DNA from: Acerihabitans arboris
GTDB lineage: Bacteria; Pseudomonadota; Gammaproteobacteria; Enterobacterales; Enterobacteriaceae
Assembly (NCBI RefSeq): GCF_010131535.1
Contig: NZ_WUBS01000003.1
Coordinates: 124,001-188,000, forward strand
Length of the DNA: 64,000 nt
Reading direction: 5' to 3'
Shown: positions 28,596 to 37,576 of the stretch, in pieces
Layout of the letters: each line of letters starts with the position of its first letter
Position numbering within the stretch: position 1 is the first letter of the stretch
Translations under genes and position numbers: made by a program
Notes under the pieces: model-generated
Told to the model about the DNA's origin: nothing
What the model saw: only the letters and a program-made list of their open reading frames with translations
Database searches by the model: none

Positions 28596-29533
28596 AGTGG
28601 TTCTCCTTGCAGCCAACGGCAAAATTCCTCCAGCACGCAGTCGGCCAGGCGCTGGGTTTCATGATTCAGCGCCCCGGCGATATGGCTGCTCAACTGGATA
28701 TTCGGCAACTGGTACAGCGGTGAGCCGGCGGCCGGCGGTTCCGGTTTGGTGACATCCAGCAACGCGGTAAGGTCCGGACGCTGGCTAAATATCTCGATCA
28801 GTTCCGGCTCATTCACCTGTAAGCCGCGCCCGGTATTGATAAACACCGCCCCGGGCCGCATGCGGCGAAATAACGCCCCATCCAGCACGCCGATGTTATC
28901 GGGACGATTCGGCAGATGGTTGCTGACCACGAACGCCGTCTCAAACGCCTGTTCCAGCGATACTCTTCGGCGCGCGGCGCGCGAAGGAACGCCGATCACC
29001 TCAAGCTCGAACGGTGCCAGTAAGCCGGTTAACGTTTGAGCAATCGCCCCTGCGCCGAGCAATGCCACCCTTTCCCCGTACGCGCCGGGCGCCTGGTGCC
29101 GCATGCTCAGGTCGTCGAATACGGCGGGGGCGCGATAGTCGCGATGATTGCGGAAATAGCCTTTGCAGGCCAGCAGGATCTGCGCAAGACAAAATTCCGC
29201 CACCGAAACGGCGTTGGCCCGCCAGGCGCCGACCACGGTAATCCCACGCGATAAAAAAGGCGCGGAGAAATATTCAGTCGCCCCGGCGGCGTAGAAAACC
29301 GCTTTCAGTTTCGGCAACCGATCGAGCTGCCGTTCGCTCAGTGGAAACATTCCCCAACTGGAGAAGATGACCTCCACCTGCGCCAGCTTTGGTAACTCAT
29401 GTGCCAGCATGTCCTGCGTCACGATACGCGGATGAAGTTGACACAGTGCTGAAAGCCGTTGCCAACGGCCACGGGAGAAGACTTGCTGAAATTTTTCAGG
29501 CTGGTTGGAAAAACAGGCTGCGCGACAAAGCAT
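28574..29533 (-). CDS. D-isomer-specific 2-hydroxyacid dehydrogenase
   Basis: A 319-residue NAD(P)-dependent dehydrogenase. LLGAGAIAQTL at about 155 is the nucleotide-binding loop, with Ala for the last glycine of GxGxxG. INTGRGLQV holds the substrate Arg, DVTKPEP the Glu/Pro motif, and LSSHIAGA the catalytic His. It reduces or oxidises a 2-oxo/2-hydroxyacid, plausibly in uronate-type catabolism given the PTS/GH88 genes 52 bp upstream. The N-terminal 40 residues are less conserved, and the start at 29533 lacks a good ribosome site. Confidence 0.8.
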   Translation of the reverse strand: MLCRAACFSNQPEKFQQVFSRGRWQRLSALCQLHPRIVTQDMLAHELPKLAQVEVIFSSWGMFPLSERQLDRLPKLKAVFYAAGATEYFSAPFLSRGITVVGAWRANAVSVAEFCLAQILLACKGYFRNHRDYRAPAVFDDLSMRHQAPGAYGERVALLGAGAIAQTLTGLLAPFELEVIGVPSRAARRRVSLEQAFETAFVVSNHLPNRPDNIGVLDGALFRRMRPGAVFINTGRGLQVNEPELIEIFSQRPDLTALLDVTKPEPPAAGSPLYQLPNIQLSSHIAGALNHETQRLADCVLEEFCRWLQGEPLCHQVMG

Positions 29534-29584
29534 ATCCAGGGTCCGGAAGTGAATCCCCTCTTCGTGTGAAAAGGGGATAATGGG

Positions 29585-30424
29585 TCAGATAATGCCGATA
29601 CCGGCGGAGGCAAAGCCGAGCGCAATCAGCAAAATAAGCACTTTGTTCGGGCTGACCTTTTTATTCAGCAGGCGCAGGCAACCCAGCACCAGCAGTAACG
29701 GAATCAGCCCGACGCAAATTTTATCCAGGATCTCCTGCAACACGAACGGCTGCCCGGCAATGGTGGTTTTATAGGTCGTGGCGAATTTCACCATTGAAGC
29801 GCTCATCGCCCCGACCATCATCAGGCCCATGATGGAGGAGGCTTTGGTGATGCAGCCCAGCAACCCCGACTGGGTGGCTTCGGCGATATATTTCGACCCG
29901 AGCCGATAGCCCATCGCTCCGCCATAATAGCGAATCAAATAGCTGGGAATGTTATATATCAGCAGGAACAATAACGGCCCAAGCGGGTTACCCTGCGAGG
30001 CCAGGCCAATCGCGATGCCGGTGGCTATAATGCGCAGCACGCCGTAAAAAAAGGAGTCTCCCACCCCGGCAAACGGCCCCATCAGCGCCACTTTAATGCC
30101 GTTGATACTGGCGGTATCGAAATCCGGATTATTGGCATTCTCCTTTTCCATCGACAGCGTCAGGCCCATAATAAACGGCGCCAAATGCTGGTTGGTATTA
30201 AAAAACTGGCTATTACGCTTTAACGCGTCCAGGTAGCGACGGGGTTCCGGGTAGATTTTGCGCAGCATGGGCGCCAGCGCCCAACCATAGTTCAGGCCCT
30301 CCATGCGGGTAAAGTTCATCGCCCCGAGCAATTGGAACTGGCGGAAGAATAGCTGACGGAACATTTTCTTTTCGTCTTTATCGCTGCTGTAGGCGGCAGC
30401 GTCCCTTATTTGGATATCAGTCAT
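29585..30424 (-). CDS. Mannose-family PTS, EIID component
   Basis: About 280 residues with the EIID pattern: FFRQFQLLGAMNFTRMEGLN near the start, ALMGPFAGVGDSFFYGVLR in the middle and several membrane helices at the end. It forms the membrane translocator with EIIC. The start MTDIQIRD at 30424 is preferred because it overlaps the EIIC stop by 8 bp (ATGACTGA), a coupling arrangement; the longer frame to 30466 is less likely. Confidence 0.88.
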   Translation of the reverse strand: MTDIQIRDAAAYSSDKDEKKMFRQLFFRQFQLLGAMNFTRMEGLNYGWALAPMLRKIYPEPRRYLDALKRNSQFFNTNQHLAPFIMGLTLSMEKENANNPDFDTASINGIKVALMGPFAGVGDSFFYGVLRIIATGIAIGLASQGNPLGPLLFLLIYNIPSYLIRYYGGAMGYRLGSKYIAEATQSGLLGCITKASSIMGLMMVGAMSASMVKFATTYKTTIAGQPFVLQEILDKICVGLIPLLLVLGCLRLLNKKVSPNKVLILLIALGFASAGIGII

Positions 30425-31220
30425 TGAAGAACCCATCCTTATCATCGACAGAAACCGCATTCGCACCGACGGCGTTCTGTTTGTTTAATTTGAGTTGATT
30501 GAATTCGTTAAAGCACAGGTAGACCGCTACGGAAGCGGCAATAATGGCGATACCCATAATCGGCAGTTTCAAATACGCCGCCAGCGCAAAGCCGATAAAA
30601 AAGAAGGCGGCGATATTACGGTGCCAAAGCGCCTTAAGCAGGATGGCGAACCCCAGAGCCGGCAGGATGCCGCCCACTGCGGTCATGCCGCGCATCACGG
30701 TATCGGGGATATTCTCCACCAGGCTGCGGATAACGTCGGTGCCGAACAGTACGCCGAAAAAGGCGATAATCGCGAACGGCAGGCCATAGAACATCGTCAT
30801 GCCGAAGGTCAGGCCCAGCGCCGCGCGGTCATGGCCCTGTTCAAGCAACGCGTCATATTTTTCCACCAGCGCGGTATACACCAGCTTGAGCACCTGGTAG
30901 ACGAACACCGCCAGCAGGCTTATCGGCAATGCCAGCGCCACGGCCACCGCCGGTTCGGCATGGGTCAGGATGGTAAACGCGGTGGCCAGCACCGAGCCCA
31001 CCGCCAGGTCTGCCGGTACCGAACCGCCGATGGTGATGGTGCCGAGGAAAATCAGCTCCAGGCTGGCGCCGATAATGATGCCCTGCTGGAAATCGCCCAG
31101 TACAAACCCCACCATGGCGCCGCATACCAGCGGGCGCTCGATTAAGGGCTGACCGAGAGTGTGGTCGAAGAATTTGGCGATATACATCACCAGGGCTACA
31201 AGTAATGCCGGAGTTAACAT
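30417..31220 (-). CDS. Mannose-family PTS, EIIC component
   Basis: A 267-residue integral membrane protein of the sorbose/mannose EIIC type. GFVLGDFQQGIIIGASLELI and GTITIGGSVPAD are family signatures for the sugar-binding region. It sits between EIIB and EIID in the order usual for glycosaminoglycan-disaccharide and N-acetylgalactosamine PTSs. Confidence 0.88.
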   Translation of the reverse strand: MLTPALLVALVMYIAKFFDHTLGQPLIERPLVCGAMVGFVLGDFQQGIIIGASLELIFLGTITIGGSVPADLAVGSVLATAFTILTHAEPAVAVALALPISLLAVFVYQVLKLVYTALVEKYDALLEQGHDRAALGLTFGMTMFYGLPFAIIAFFGVLFGTDVIRSLVENIPDTVMRGMTAVGGILPALGFAILLKALWHRNIAAFFFIGFALAAYLKLPIMGIAIIAASVAVYLCFNEFNQLKLNKQNAVGANAVSVDDKDGFFND

Positions 31221-31231
31221 AATGGCCTCGC

Positions 31232-31726
31232 TTATCGGGCGTTATCTAACATGTCGATGAGATTTTTCACCGGGTGTGAAGGCAACACCTGGTAGTCCAC
31301 CTTCACGCCGCGTCCGGCAATGGCGCGAAAATCCACCACATCCTCCGGCGTCACGTAGACGGTGTCGCTGATTTTGGTTTTTGCCGCCAGGTTATCGGTG
31401 ATACGCCCGAAGTTGGCGACGTTCAGCCGGTCGATGGCCGGAACCTGTTCGATCAGGCGGCGGGCATCAGCTACGCAGTTGACGATAACCAGAATTTTCA
31501 TGCCCGCGGAGCGCGGATCGTTGAGGGTAGCCCCGGCGTCCTTCACCGCCATGATGGCGCATTTCGCCGTATCCGGCGCGGCCATGCGCAGCGACATCTT
31601 CTGTACGTCGTTGGTCACGATCTGGTCGTTTGCCACCAGAATACGATTTACGCCGAGGTGTTTGGTCCACACCACCGCCACCTGGCCGTGGATTAAACGA
31701 TCGTCAATACGAACCAATGAAATCAT
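31232..31726 (-). CDS. Mannose-family PTS, EIIB component
   Basis: A 164-residue cytoplasmic EIIB. VRIDDRLIHGQVAVVW at 5-20 carries the phosphorylated His13. It accepts phosphate from the separate EIIA and passes it to the incoming sugar. It follows the GH88 gene by 24 bp. Confidence 0.88.
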   Translation of the reverse strand: MISLVRIDDRLIHGQVAVVWTKHLGVNRILVANDQIVTNDVQKMSLRMAAPDTAKCAIMAVKDAGATLNDPRSAGMKILVIVNCVADARRLIEQVPAIDRLNVANFGRITDNLAAKTKISDTVYVTPEDVVDFRAIAGRGVKVDYQVLPSHPVKNLIDMLDNAR

Positions 31727-31750
31727 GCTTTTTTCTCCTGTTATTAATCT

Positions 31751-32926
31751 TCACCAGTAGGGTGTCCAGGTACGGGATAAGCGCACCAGCGCTTCGAAAT
31801 AAAAAAAATCGCCCCAGAGATTGGGCACGTTAATGCCCATATTGCGGCCATAGTTGTAAACCCCTTCGCGCAGCAGCCCGTCTTCGTTATGCGCAAAATA
31901 ATGCTGGTGCAGATTGCGCATCATCAGGCCGATGGCGTTGCCATAGGCCGGGCGCAGCGGATCGCTGAGCGGCAGCTGTTTCAGTAACTCGTCCAGCCCG
32001 CACACCGCGATTGCGGCGGCGGAGGTATCGCGAAACGCGTGGTCTTGCGGCGTGAATATCAAATCCCAATAACAAACGTAATCGTCCGGCAGGCGGTTGA
32101 GAAAGTAGTGGCTCAGCCTGCGCGACAGCTCGGTAAAGGCGGCATCGCCGGTGTGATTAAAACCGAGCGCAAAGCCGTACATCCCCCAGGCCTGCCCGCG
32201 GGACCAGCACGAATCATCGCGAAACCCCTGGTGGGTATCGCCGCGCAGCGGTTGCCCGCTATGGATATCCAGGTAAAAGGTGTGAAACGTGGATGCGTCG
32301 TCACGAACCAGATAACGTGAAGCCTGCGCCAAATGACGGCGGGCCGCCTCGCGCCACTGCCGGTTGCCGGTTTCATCCGCCGCCCAGAACAGCAACGGCA
32401 CGTTCAGGTTGCAATCGATAATCATGCGCCCCTGGCGCGCCGGGTCGTTTAAATCCCCCCACGCCTGGATAACGCCCGCGCTGGAGTTGAACCGGCGGTA
32501 CAACAATTCCGCGGCGCGTAGCGCCAGGCCGCGCGCGCGTTCATTGCCGGTCAATTTCCAGGCATTTACGCAGGAAAGCAGATACAAAAAGCCCAGATCG
32601 TGGGTATCCACTTTGATCTGCCGATCGAGACGATCCTCGAAGCTATCCAGCAGCCCTTGGGCGGCGCGTCGATATTTGTCATCTCCGGTGACTTCCCACG
32701 CCAGCCACAGCAGACCGGTCCAGAATCCCTCGGTCCAGTCCACTTTTTCCACCGCCGGATAACGCCCGCCCCGCGCGCTGGCCGCCGGGAACGTGGCGGT
32801 AAAACGCGGCAACATGGCATCAATGCCGGCAAGCACATCGCCAATCGCGGCCCGTAGCCATGCCGATGTCAGCGGTGGCTGCGCCGCGGCGTAACGCGGG
32901 TCCAGGGGTTCAAGCACGACGCTCAT
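31751..32926 (-). CDS. ugl: GH88 unsaturated glucuronyl hydrolase
   Basis: A 391-residue (alpha/alpha)6-barrel enzyme. Asp110 in VDTHDLGF and Asp171 in MIIDCNLN have the same 61-residue spacing as the two catalytic aspartates of characterised UGL. THQGFRDDSCWSRGQAWGMY is the GH88 signature. It hydrates and removes the 4,5-unsaturated uronic acid from disaccharides made by polysaccharide lyases. It overlaps EIIA by 4 bp (ATGA). Embedded in a mannose-type PTS, as in streptococcal hyaluronan/chondroitin disaccharide operons, it predicts PTS import of unsaturated glycosaminoglycan-type or similar disaccharides. GH105 (rhamnogalacturonyl) is the main alternative. Confidence 0.85.
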   Translation of the reverse strand: MSVVLEPLDPRYAAAQPPLTSAWLRAAIGDVLAGIDAMLPRFTATFPAASARGGRYPAVEKVDWTEGFWTGLLWLAWEVTGDDKYRRAAQGLLDSFEDRLDRQIKVDTHDLGFLYLLSCVNAWKLTGNERARGLALRAAELLYRRFNSSAGVIQAWGDLNDPARQGRMIIDCNLNVPLLFWAADETGNRQWREAARRHLAQASRYLVRDDASTFHTFYLDIHSGQPLRGDTHQGFRDDSCWSRGQAWGMYGFALGFNHTGDAAFTELSRRLSHYFLNRLPDDYVCYWDLIFTPQDHAFRDTSAAAIAVCGLDELLKQLPLSDPLRPAYGNAIGLMMRNLHQHYFAHNEDGLLREGVYNYGRNMGINVPNLWGDFFYFEALVRLSRTWTPYW

Positions 32927-33402
32927 TGATTTTCCTCCATGGCGAAGAAATCATCGTCATCCTGGCTGCTGCTGCCCAGGTTCTGCCGCGCGCCGATAAT
33001 TTCCGGCAGGGTATTCATATACTGCATGGCCTGCGTCGCCATATGGATGGCATCGGCGACGCGCGCCGCCGTTTCCGTGCGTTCCGACATGCAGAACTCC
33101 ATCAGCATGATCAGGTTCGCGCCGCTAATCACATGCATATGGGGATAGTCCATCATCACTTGAACCGCGGTGTTATTGACGCTCCCGCCCTGCATATCGG
33201 TAAACAACACCAGCTCATTGCCGCGCCGGGCCGCTTCCAGCGCGATAGCGTTAAAGCGCTGCGCCAAATCGGCCGTGGAGCCAATGTCGCCGCAATAAGC
33301 GCATATCGGGGTAATGCCGTGATCGCTGCCGATAAGTAAATCAAGCCCCGAGATAATGCCTTCGGCATACTGGCCATGGCTGGCGATAAAGACCTCTCGC
33401 AT
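32923..33402 (-). CDS. Mannose-family PTS, EIIA component
   Basis: A 159-residue EIIA with His9 (FIASHGQYAEG) as phosphorylation site and DMQGGSVNN as the second active-site loop (usual form DLFGGSPNN). The last 20 residues are acidic and variable. It is the first gene of the operon, with AAGGA before the start and a sigma-54 promoter 43 bp upstream. Confidence 0.88.
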   Translation of the reverse strand: MREVFIASHGQYAEGIISGLDLLIGSDHGITPICAYCGDIGSTADLAQRFNAIALEAARRGNELVLFTDMQGGSVNNTAVQVMMDYPHMHVISGANLIMLMEFCMSERTETAARVADAIHMATQAMQYMNTLPEIIGARQNLGSSSQDDDDFFAMEENQ

Positions 33403-33444
33403 TACGCGTTCCTTAAAGAATTCCTGATGACCTTCCCAGGAATA

Positions 33445-33460
33445 TGCAATAGCTATGCCA
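33445..33460 (-). promoter_or_regulatory. Sigma-54 promoter of the PTS/GH88 operon
   Basis: Leftward TGGCATAGCTATTGCA matches the -24/-12 consensus TGGCAY-N5-TTGCW, with correct spacing between GG and GC. It sits 43 bp before the EIIA start and directly downstream of the gene for the sigma-54 activator. Confidence 0.85.
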
Positions 33461-33502
33461 TACCAAATTAATCGATATAAAACAATACATTATATATATT
33501 TT

Positions 33503-33550
33503 CCACACTAGAAACGCCGTTGAAAGCGCTAAAATCCAGTAGTGTCTAGA
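33503..33550. promoter_or_regulatory. Candidate upstream activator sites for the LevR-like protein
   Basis: ACACTAGA at 33505-33512 and AGTGTCTAG at 33541-33549 (reverse complement CTAGACACT) lie about 45 and 85 bp upstream of the sigma-54 promoter. Both words also occur in the direct repeat TAGACACTAGACACT at 36240-36254 before the activator gene. The position suits enhancer binding. Confidence 0.5.
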
Positions 33551-33590
33551 GAAGGGCCCCGCGGTAAAACCGTAGAGCCATAAGGCGGGA

Positions 33591-36197
33591 TCACAATGGC
33601 TGCGGGACAATCCACGGCTCCATGATTTCATAAATCATCAGAACCTCGGTCAGCGGTAACACAATGTGATATTTACGATTTAGAGCCAGGAAAAAAGTGT
33701 CATGCACCTCGACAAAGGCTTTTTGGTCGCCGGTCAGCTCCACGTCGTCGCGATTGCGCATTCCGGCGTTGACCATCACGCGCTCTATCATCAGGGCAAT
33801 ATGCATAAACAGATTGATGCGCAAATAGCTTTCGAAGTGAAGTTTGTAAAATGACTCGTACTGCTTGATGACCGATTCCACTTCATTAATAATGACCACC
33901 GGGTTGAGAAAGTTAAGCCGGCTGGCAACCCCTTCCACCGTGAACAGTTTAACCACCTCTTCGATCATCGGCTCCAGCCCTTCCGCCGCCAGCAGATCGG
34001 TGAAATAGTCACGGCGCAATACGGCGGTTTTCTCTTTGATCAGTTGCTCAACGCTTAATAGCGGAATATAGCCCGCCTCAAGTTCGGTAGTGGTGATAAT
34101 AAGCCGAGTGCCGTTCAGCGCCGGATCCGAGCGGGCGATTTTCCATTTCACATCGTCGTACTCCATGGTGACGATATCAATCTCATCGCGCGCCAGATAA
34201 CGCTGTACGATATCCTTGAGTTTGTGCGAAATGCCTTCGCCCGAGATACAGGTGATAATGATTTTATTTCCCGGCAGTACGCCGGCGTAGTAGCGGGTTT
34301 CCACTTCGTAGGCGCCTTTGACGCTGTTGATGATCTCCTCCATCGGCAGGCGGTGCTGGATTTTTGACGCGATATCCAGAGCCATGGCGGTGCTGACGTT
34401 ATTGATCACCAGCAGCTCGCCATGTAAATGGAGTTTTATTTCTTCATAAATCGCCCTTAATGACCCCATGTCCACCAGGATTATCAACCCCGCGCTCTGC
34501 TTTATGGCATCAAGGTGGTTGATCAGCATGTCGATTATTTCGCGCGTTGAGGTGGCGTTGGGCATATCGAAGGCTTTAAACATATAGCCGCCGGTCAGCT
34601 GATTAGCGATGCCCGCCAGGCTGGACGCCGTGGAGCGGCCGTGGGAAACAATCACCCCCTGAATCAGGTCGTCGTCACCGGCCAATGAGTTAAACGCGCT
34701 GCCGAGCAGCGGCGGCAACAGCATGAAGGGCGCGTCCACGACGTGATGACGCAACAGGTTCACGCACTCGTCGGCAAGCAGCCGCGCTTTGCTGGAAACG
34801 TAATCGGTTATCGCCCGTAAATCCCCGGCCTGCGCGGCGTCGCTGTCGTGATGTAAAGCGTAGTTTAAACACAGCCAGACGGCTTTGCGGTGATCCTGGT
34901 TAAACGCCAGGCCGGTTAAATTCTCCAGCTCGTTAATGGCATGCATAGTGCTTTGCCAGACATAACCGCCGTAGGGCGACGCCTGGCTCAGAACGCCGCT
35001 AATCGTCGTCAGCAGTTGTTCAAGCTTGCGATTAAGCAACAGCGTATTGCCGCTGTGGCAGAACTCCTTGAAGATGACCTCATCGCGCATCGCTTTTGGC
35101 AGCAACGACGCCACATCCACCGTGGATGCGCTTTCCCGACGGGAAATAAGCAGCATTTCACCGGTGCCGGTTGGTGGGTACGGTAAGTTCAGGACGATAT
35201 ATTGCGGGTTATCGCTCTCGCTCCATGCGCTGGCGCATATCACTTTTATCTGGTTTTTCAACTCGCCGATGTTGCCCCTGACCGGCGACATGACTAATTG
35301 ACGCATCAGGGACGCGTCCAAATGAATATCCCTTGCCAGGCTACGCGCCTCGCAACGCAAAAAACAGTCGACCTGGGCCACCCGTTCGGTGAGAGGACGC
35401 GAGATGAAATTCGGCAACGTAACCCGCACCGGGATCCGGCGGCGAAAGGTGTTGAGCAACACGGTATCGATATTTTCGGTAGTAGCGAAAATAAAACGGA
35501 TGACTGCCGGATGGCGGGTGCGATTATCCCCGAGGCGATAGAAATAGCCTTTGTCCATGAACAAGAACAGCTTTTCCTGGTTTTCGGCGGACAACCGATG
35601 GACTTCATCGAGAAATAAAATGCCGCCGTCCGCCTCATCAAATGCGCCGCGTTTTTCCCGATCGGCGCCGGTGAAAGCCCCCTTGATGTAACCAAACAGC
35701 GTGCCGGACAACAGTTCAGGGTTATTGGCATAGTCGGCACAGTTCAGTTCGATAAGCGGTTTGTCCGCCGCGATGACGCCCCGTTCAAGCGCGTAGTCGT
35801 AAATCAGGCTGGCGAGATGGCTTTTGCCCACCCCGCTTTCTCCTGCCAGCAGCACCGGCAGGCCACCGGTGGGGTAGTCCACGGCCGAGCGGCACAGCGA
35901 TACCGCCTGCGCCAGGCTACCGTCCGCGCCAATCAAGCGGCTAAATGCATTCTGCGTCTTTTTGTCCACCGGCGCCGGCGTGGACGGCGTTGGCGCAGTG
36001 TTGACAAAAAAGCGTACCGGCCGGGTGTTTTCCTTAATTAATTTCCCGTCATCGCATAGGCGATTGAGATAGTGGCTTATCACGCTGCGGCCGATCGGAA
36101 CCAAATCCGCGCAATCCAGCGCGGTAAAGCCGCTGTGGTTAGCGGAATAATGGGTCAATATATTCTGGTACAGTTTATCTTTTGCTGACATGATCAT
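33591..36197 (-). CDS. LevR/DagR-type sigma-54-dependent PTS regulator with PRD domains
   Basis: An 868-residue activator. A winged helix occupies about 1-65. The AAA+ domain is at about 85-320, with GESGVGKS at 119-126 and the sigma-54 contact loop GAFTGA at 173-178. A first PRD follows, then an EIIA-Man-like domain (VIVSHGRSTASS near 530), a GatB-like segment and a C-terminal PRD ending near residue 868. It senses sugar transport through PTS phosphorylation and activates the sigma-54 promoter of the PTS/GH88 operon just downstream. Met4 is an alternative start. No missing motifs. Confidence 0.9.
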   Translation of the reverse strand: MIMSAKDKLYQNILTHYSANHSGFTALDCADLVPIGRSVISHYLNRLCDDGKLIKENTRPVRFFVNTAPTPSTPAPVDKKTQNAFSRLIGADGSLAQAVSLCRSAVDYPTGGLPVLLAGESGVGKSHLASLIYDYALERGVIAADKPLIELNCADYANNPELLSGTLFGYIKGAFTGADREKRGAFDEADGGILFLDEVHRLSAENQEKLFLFMDKGYFYRLGDNRTRHPAVIRFIFATTENIDTVLLNTFRRRIPVRVTLPNFISRPLTERVAQVDCFLRCEARSLARDIHLDASLMRQLVMSPVRGNIGELKNQIKVICASAWSESDNPQYIVLNLPYPPTGTGEMLLISRRESASTVDVASLLPKAMRDEVIFKEFCHSGNTLLLNRKLEQLLTTISGVLSQASPYGGYVWQSTMHAINELENLTGLAFNQDHRKAVWLCLNYALHHDSDAAQAGDLRAITDYVSSKARLLADECVNLLRHHVVDAPFMLLPPLLGSAFNSLAGDDDLIQGVIVSHGRSTASSLAGIANQLTGGYMFKAFDMPNATSTREIIDMLINHLDAIKQSAGLIILVDMGSLRAIYEEIKLHLHGELLVINNVSTAMALDIASKIQHRLPMEEIINSVKGAYEVETRYYAGVLPGNKIIITCISGEGISHKLKDIVQRYLARDEIDIVTMEYDDVKWKIARSDPALNGTRLIITTTELEAGYIPLLSVEQLIKEKTAVLRRDYFTDLLAAEGLEPMIEEVVKLFTVEGVASRLNFLNPVVIINEVESVIKQYESFYKLHFESYLRINLFMHIALMIERVMVNAGMRNRDDVELTGDQKAFVEVHDTFFLALNRKYHIVLPLTEVLMIYEIMEPWIVPQPL

Positions 36198-36239
36198 GAT
36201 GACAATCCGTGAAGCGAATCGATGCCCGACAGAAATAGT

Positions 36240-36254
36240 TAGACACTAGACACT
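36240..36254. promoter_or_regulatory. Direct repeat upstream of the LevR-like gene
   Basis: TAGACACTAGACACT, two overlapping copies of TAGACACT, 43 bp before the regulator start. It shares 8-9 bp words with the sites before the PTS operon, suggesting autoregulation. Confidence 0.5.
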
Positions 36255-36627
36255 CCTATTCCCGTTAAACACTGGGTACTCTCTACTCAACGGCACAAAA
36301 ATGAAACCCTGTTTTAACTAGTATTTGATCTCCTTCACACTACAATTTTAAACATGTGCAAATGCATCCGGAATGGAAGGTGGCGACTGGATTGAAAGCC
36401 GTCGCACCGCGGGAGCTGCTATCGGCCTGAATCTACTGACGCCAGTGAGCGCGCGGAGGGAATTTTACGGCTGTGACGGCCTGCCCCCGGGCGACTGACA
36501 GGCGGCGATGGACGCCGGCAGGCAATAATTAATAGTTTGGCGCCATGAACAGGCGGCAGCCTGAAGCCCGCCTACACATCCGCCCGCGATAGAACGCATC
36601 CTTGGATGCCGGCGCATCCCAAATAAG
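36255..36627. other. Intergenic region between the LevR-like gene and the binding-protein terminator
   Basis: Holds the 72-bp dispersed repeat (copy B) and otherwise no recognisable gene. The GC-rich stretch 36360-36600 has stops in every frame that was followed and may be decayed coding DNA. Confidence 0.4.
36477..36548. repeat. 72-bp dispersed repeat, copy B
   Basis: Partner of 24289-24360, ungapped alignment, about three quarters of bases identical by hand count. Confidence 0.6.
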
Positions 36628-36654
36628 AAAACCCGCCTCCCGGGGACGGGTTTT
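36628..36654 (-). terminator. Intrinsic terminator of the gltI-like gene
   Basis: AAAACCCGTCCCC and GGGAGGCGGGTTTT pair on the minus strand, followed by CTTATTT. It lies 25 bp past the stop of the binding-protein gene. Confidence 0.75.
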
Positions 36655-36679
36655 ATGTGTTTTTTGCCAGTGCTTACTC

Positions 36680-37576
36680 TTACAGCGCATTATTATTCGG
36701 GTGTTTAAACAGCGCTTTTATCTCATCACTCATGTCGAAATTCATATTAATTCCTTTCGGGGGAATAGGCTGTTTAAACCACTTGCCATACCATTTAGCG
36801 GCCTCGCCTGAAAGCTGCGCATCCGCAATCGTTTTATTCAACAGCGTGGAGAATTGCGGGTCATCTTTTCGCATCATACAGCCGTAGGCTTCATGAGATT
36901 GCGGCGTGCCGACAATAACCCAATTTTTCGGATCCCGGCCCTTGGAACGATCGCCCGCCAGTAAGGCGTCGTCCATCATATAGGCAACCGCCCGGCCGCT
37001 TTGCAGCGTGTAAAAAGCCGGGGCGCCGCCCTCCTTGGACGTGACGATCCTCATACCCAGGTTCTGCGTGTCATTCAGTTTATTCAGTAGCACCTCGGAT
37101 GTGGTTCCGGCGTTCGTGGTAACGGCCTGGCCTTTCAGGTCGCTAAAATCCTTGATATTGCTATCTTTAGCGGTTAACAAGCGGGTGCCGACAATAAAGA
37201 TGGTATCTGAAAATTCAACTTGCTGCGCCCTTTCCTTATTGTTGGTCGTTGACCCGCATTCGAAATCATAAACGCCATTTTGTAATAAAGGGATACGGTC
37301 GGGAGAAGTTATCGGCACAAACTTAACGGTCAAGTTCGGCTTATTCAGCTTCTGCTTAACGGCGGCGATAATCTTGTCAGAGTATTCCTGGGAATATCCC
37401 TTAACATTATGAGCCTCATCTTGATAAGAAAAGGGGATGTTTGTCTCTCTATAACCGACGGCGATAACGTCCGAGTCATTTATTTTTTTCAGTGTTCCGG
37501 TGAATTCATCCGCCAGGGTTAAACCTGAAGCAAAGAGTGTCGCCATGCCGATTACCATCGTTGCGCTATGTTTCAC
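36680..37576 (-). CDS. Glutamate/aspartate-type ABC periplasmic binding protein
   Basis: A 298-residue family 3 binding protein close to GltI. Signal peptide to LTLA-DEFTG. VGYRETNIPFSYQDE is the ligand-pocket opening, and FECGSTTNNKERAQQVEFS and MMDDALLAG are GltI landmarks. It binds acidic amino acids in the periplasm. No permease or ATPase gene adjoins it, so it is an orphan that must use a transporter encoded elsewhere. Monocistronic with its own terminator. Confidence 0.85.
   Translation of the reverse strand: MKHSATMVIGMATLFASGLTLADEFTGTLKKINDSDVIAVGYRETNIPFSYQDEAHNVKGYSQEYSDKIIAAVKQKLNKPNLTVKFVPITSPDRIPLLQNGVYDFECGSTTNNKERAQQVEFSDTIFIVGTRLLTAKDSNIKDFSDLKGQAVTTNAGTTSEVLLNKLNDTQNLGMRIVTSKEGGAPAFYTLQSGRAVAYMMDDALLAGDRSKGRDPKNWVIVGTPQSHEAYGCMMRKDDPQFSTLLNKTIADAQLSGEAAKWYGKWFKQPIPPKGINMNFDMSDEIKALFKHPNNNAL

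Noticed and set aside
36360-36600. Possible small gene or insertion-sequence piece near repeat copy B
   Set aside because: Stops interrupt the frames followed, and no transposase motif or terminal inverted repeats were seen.
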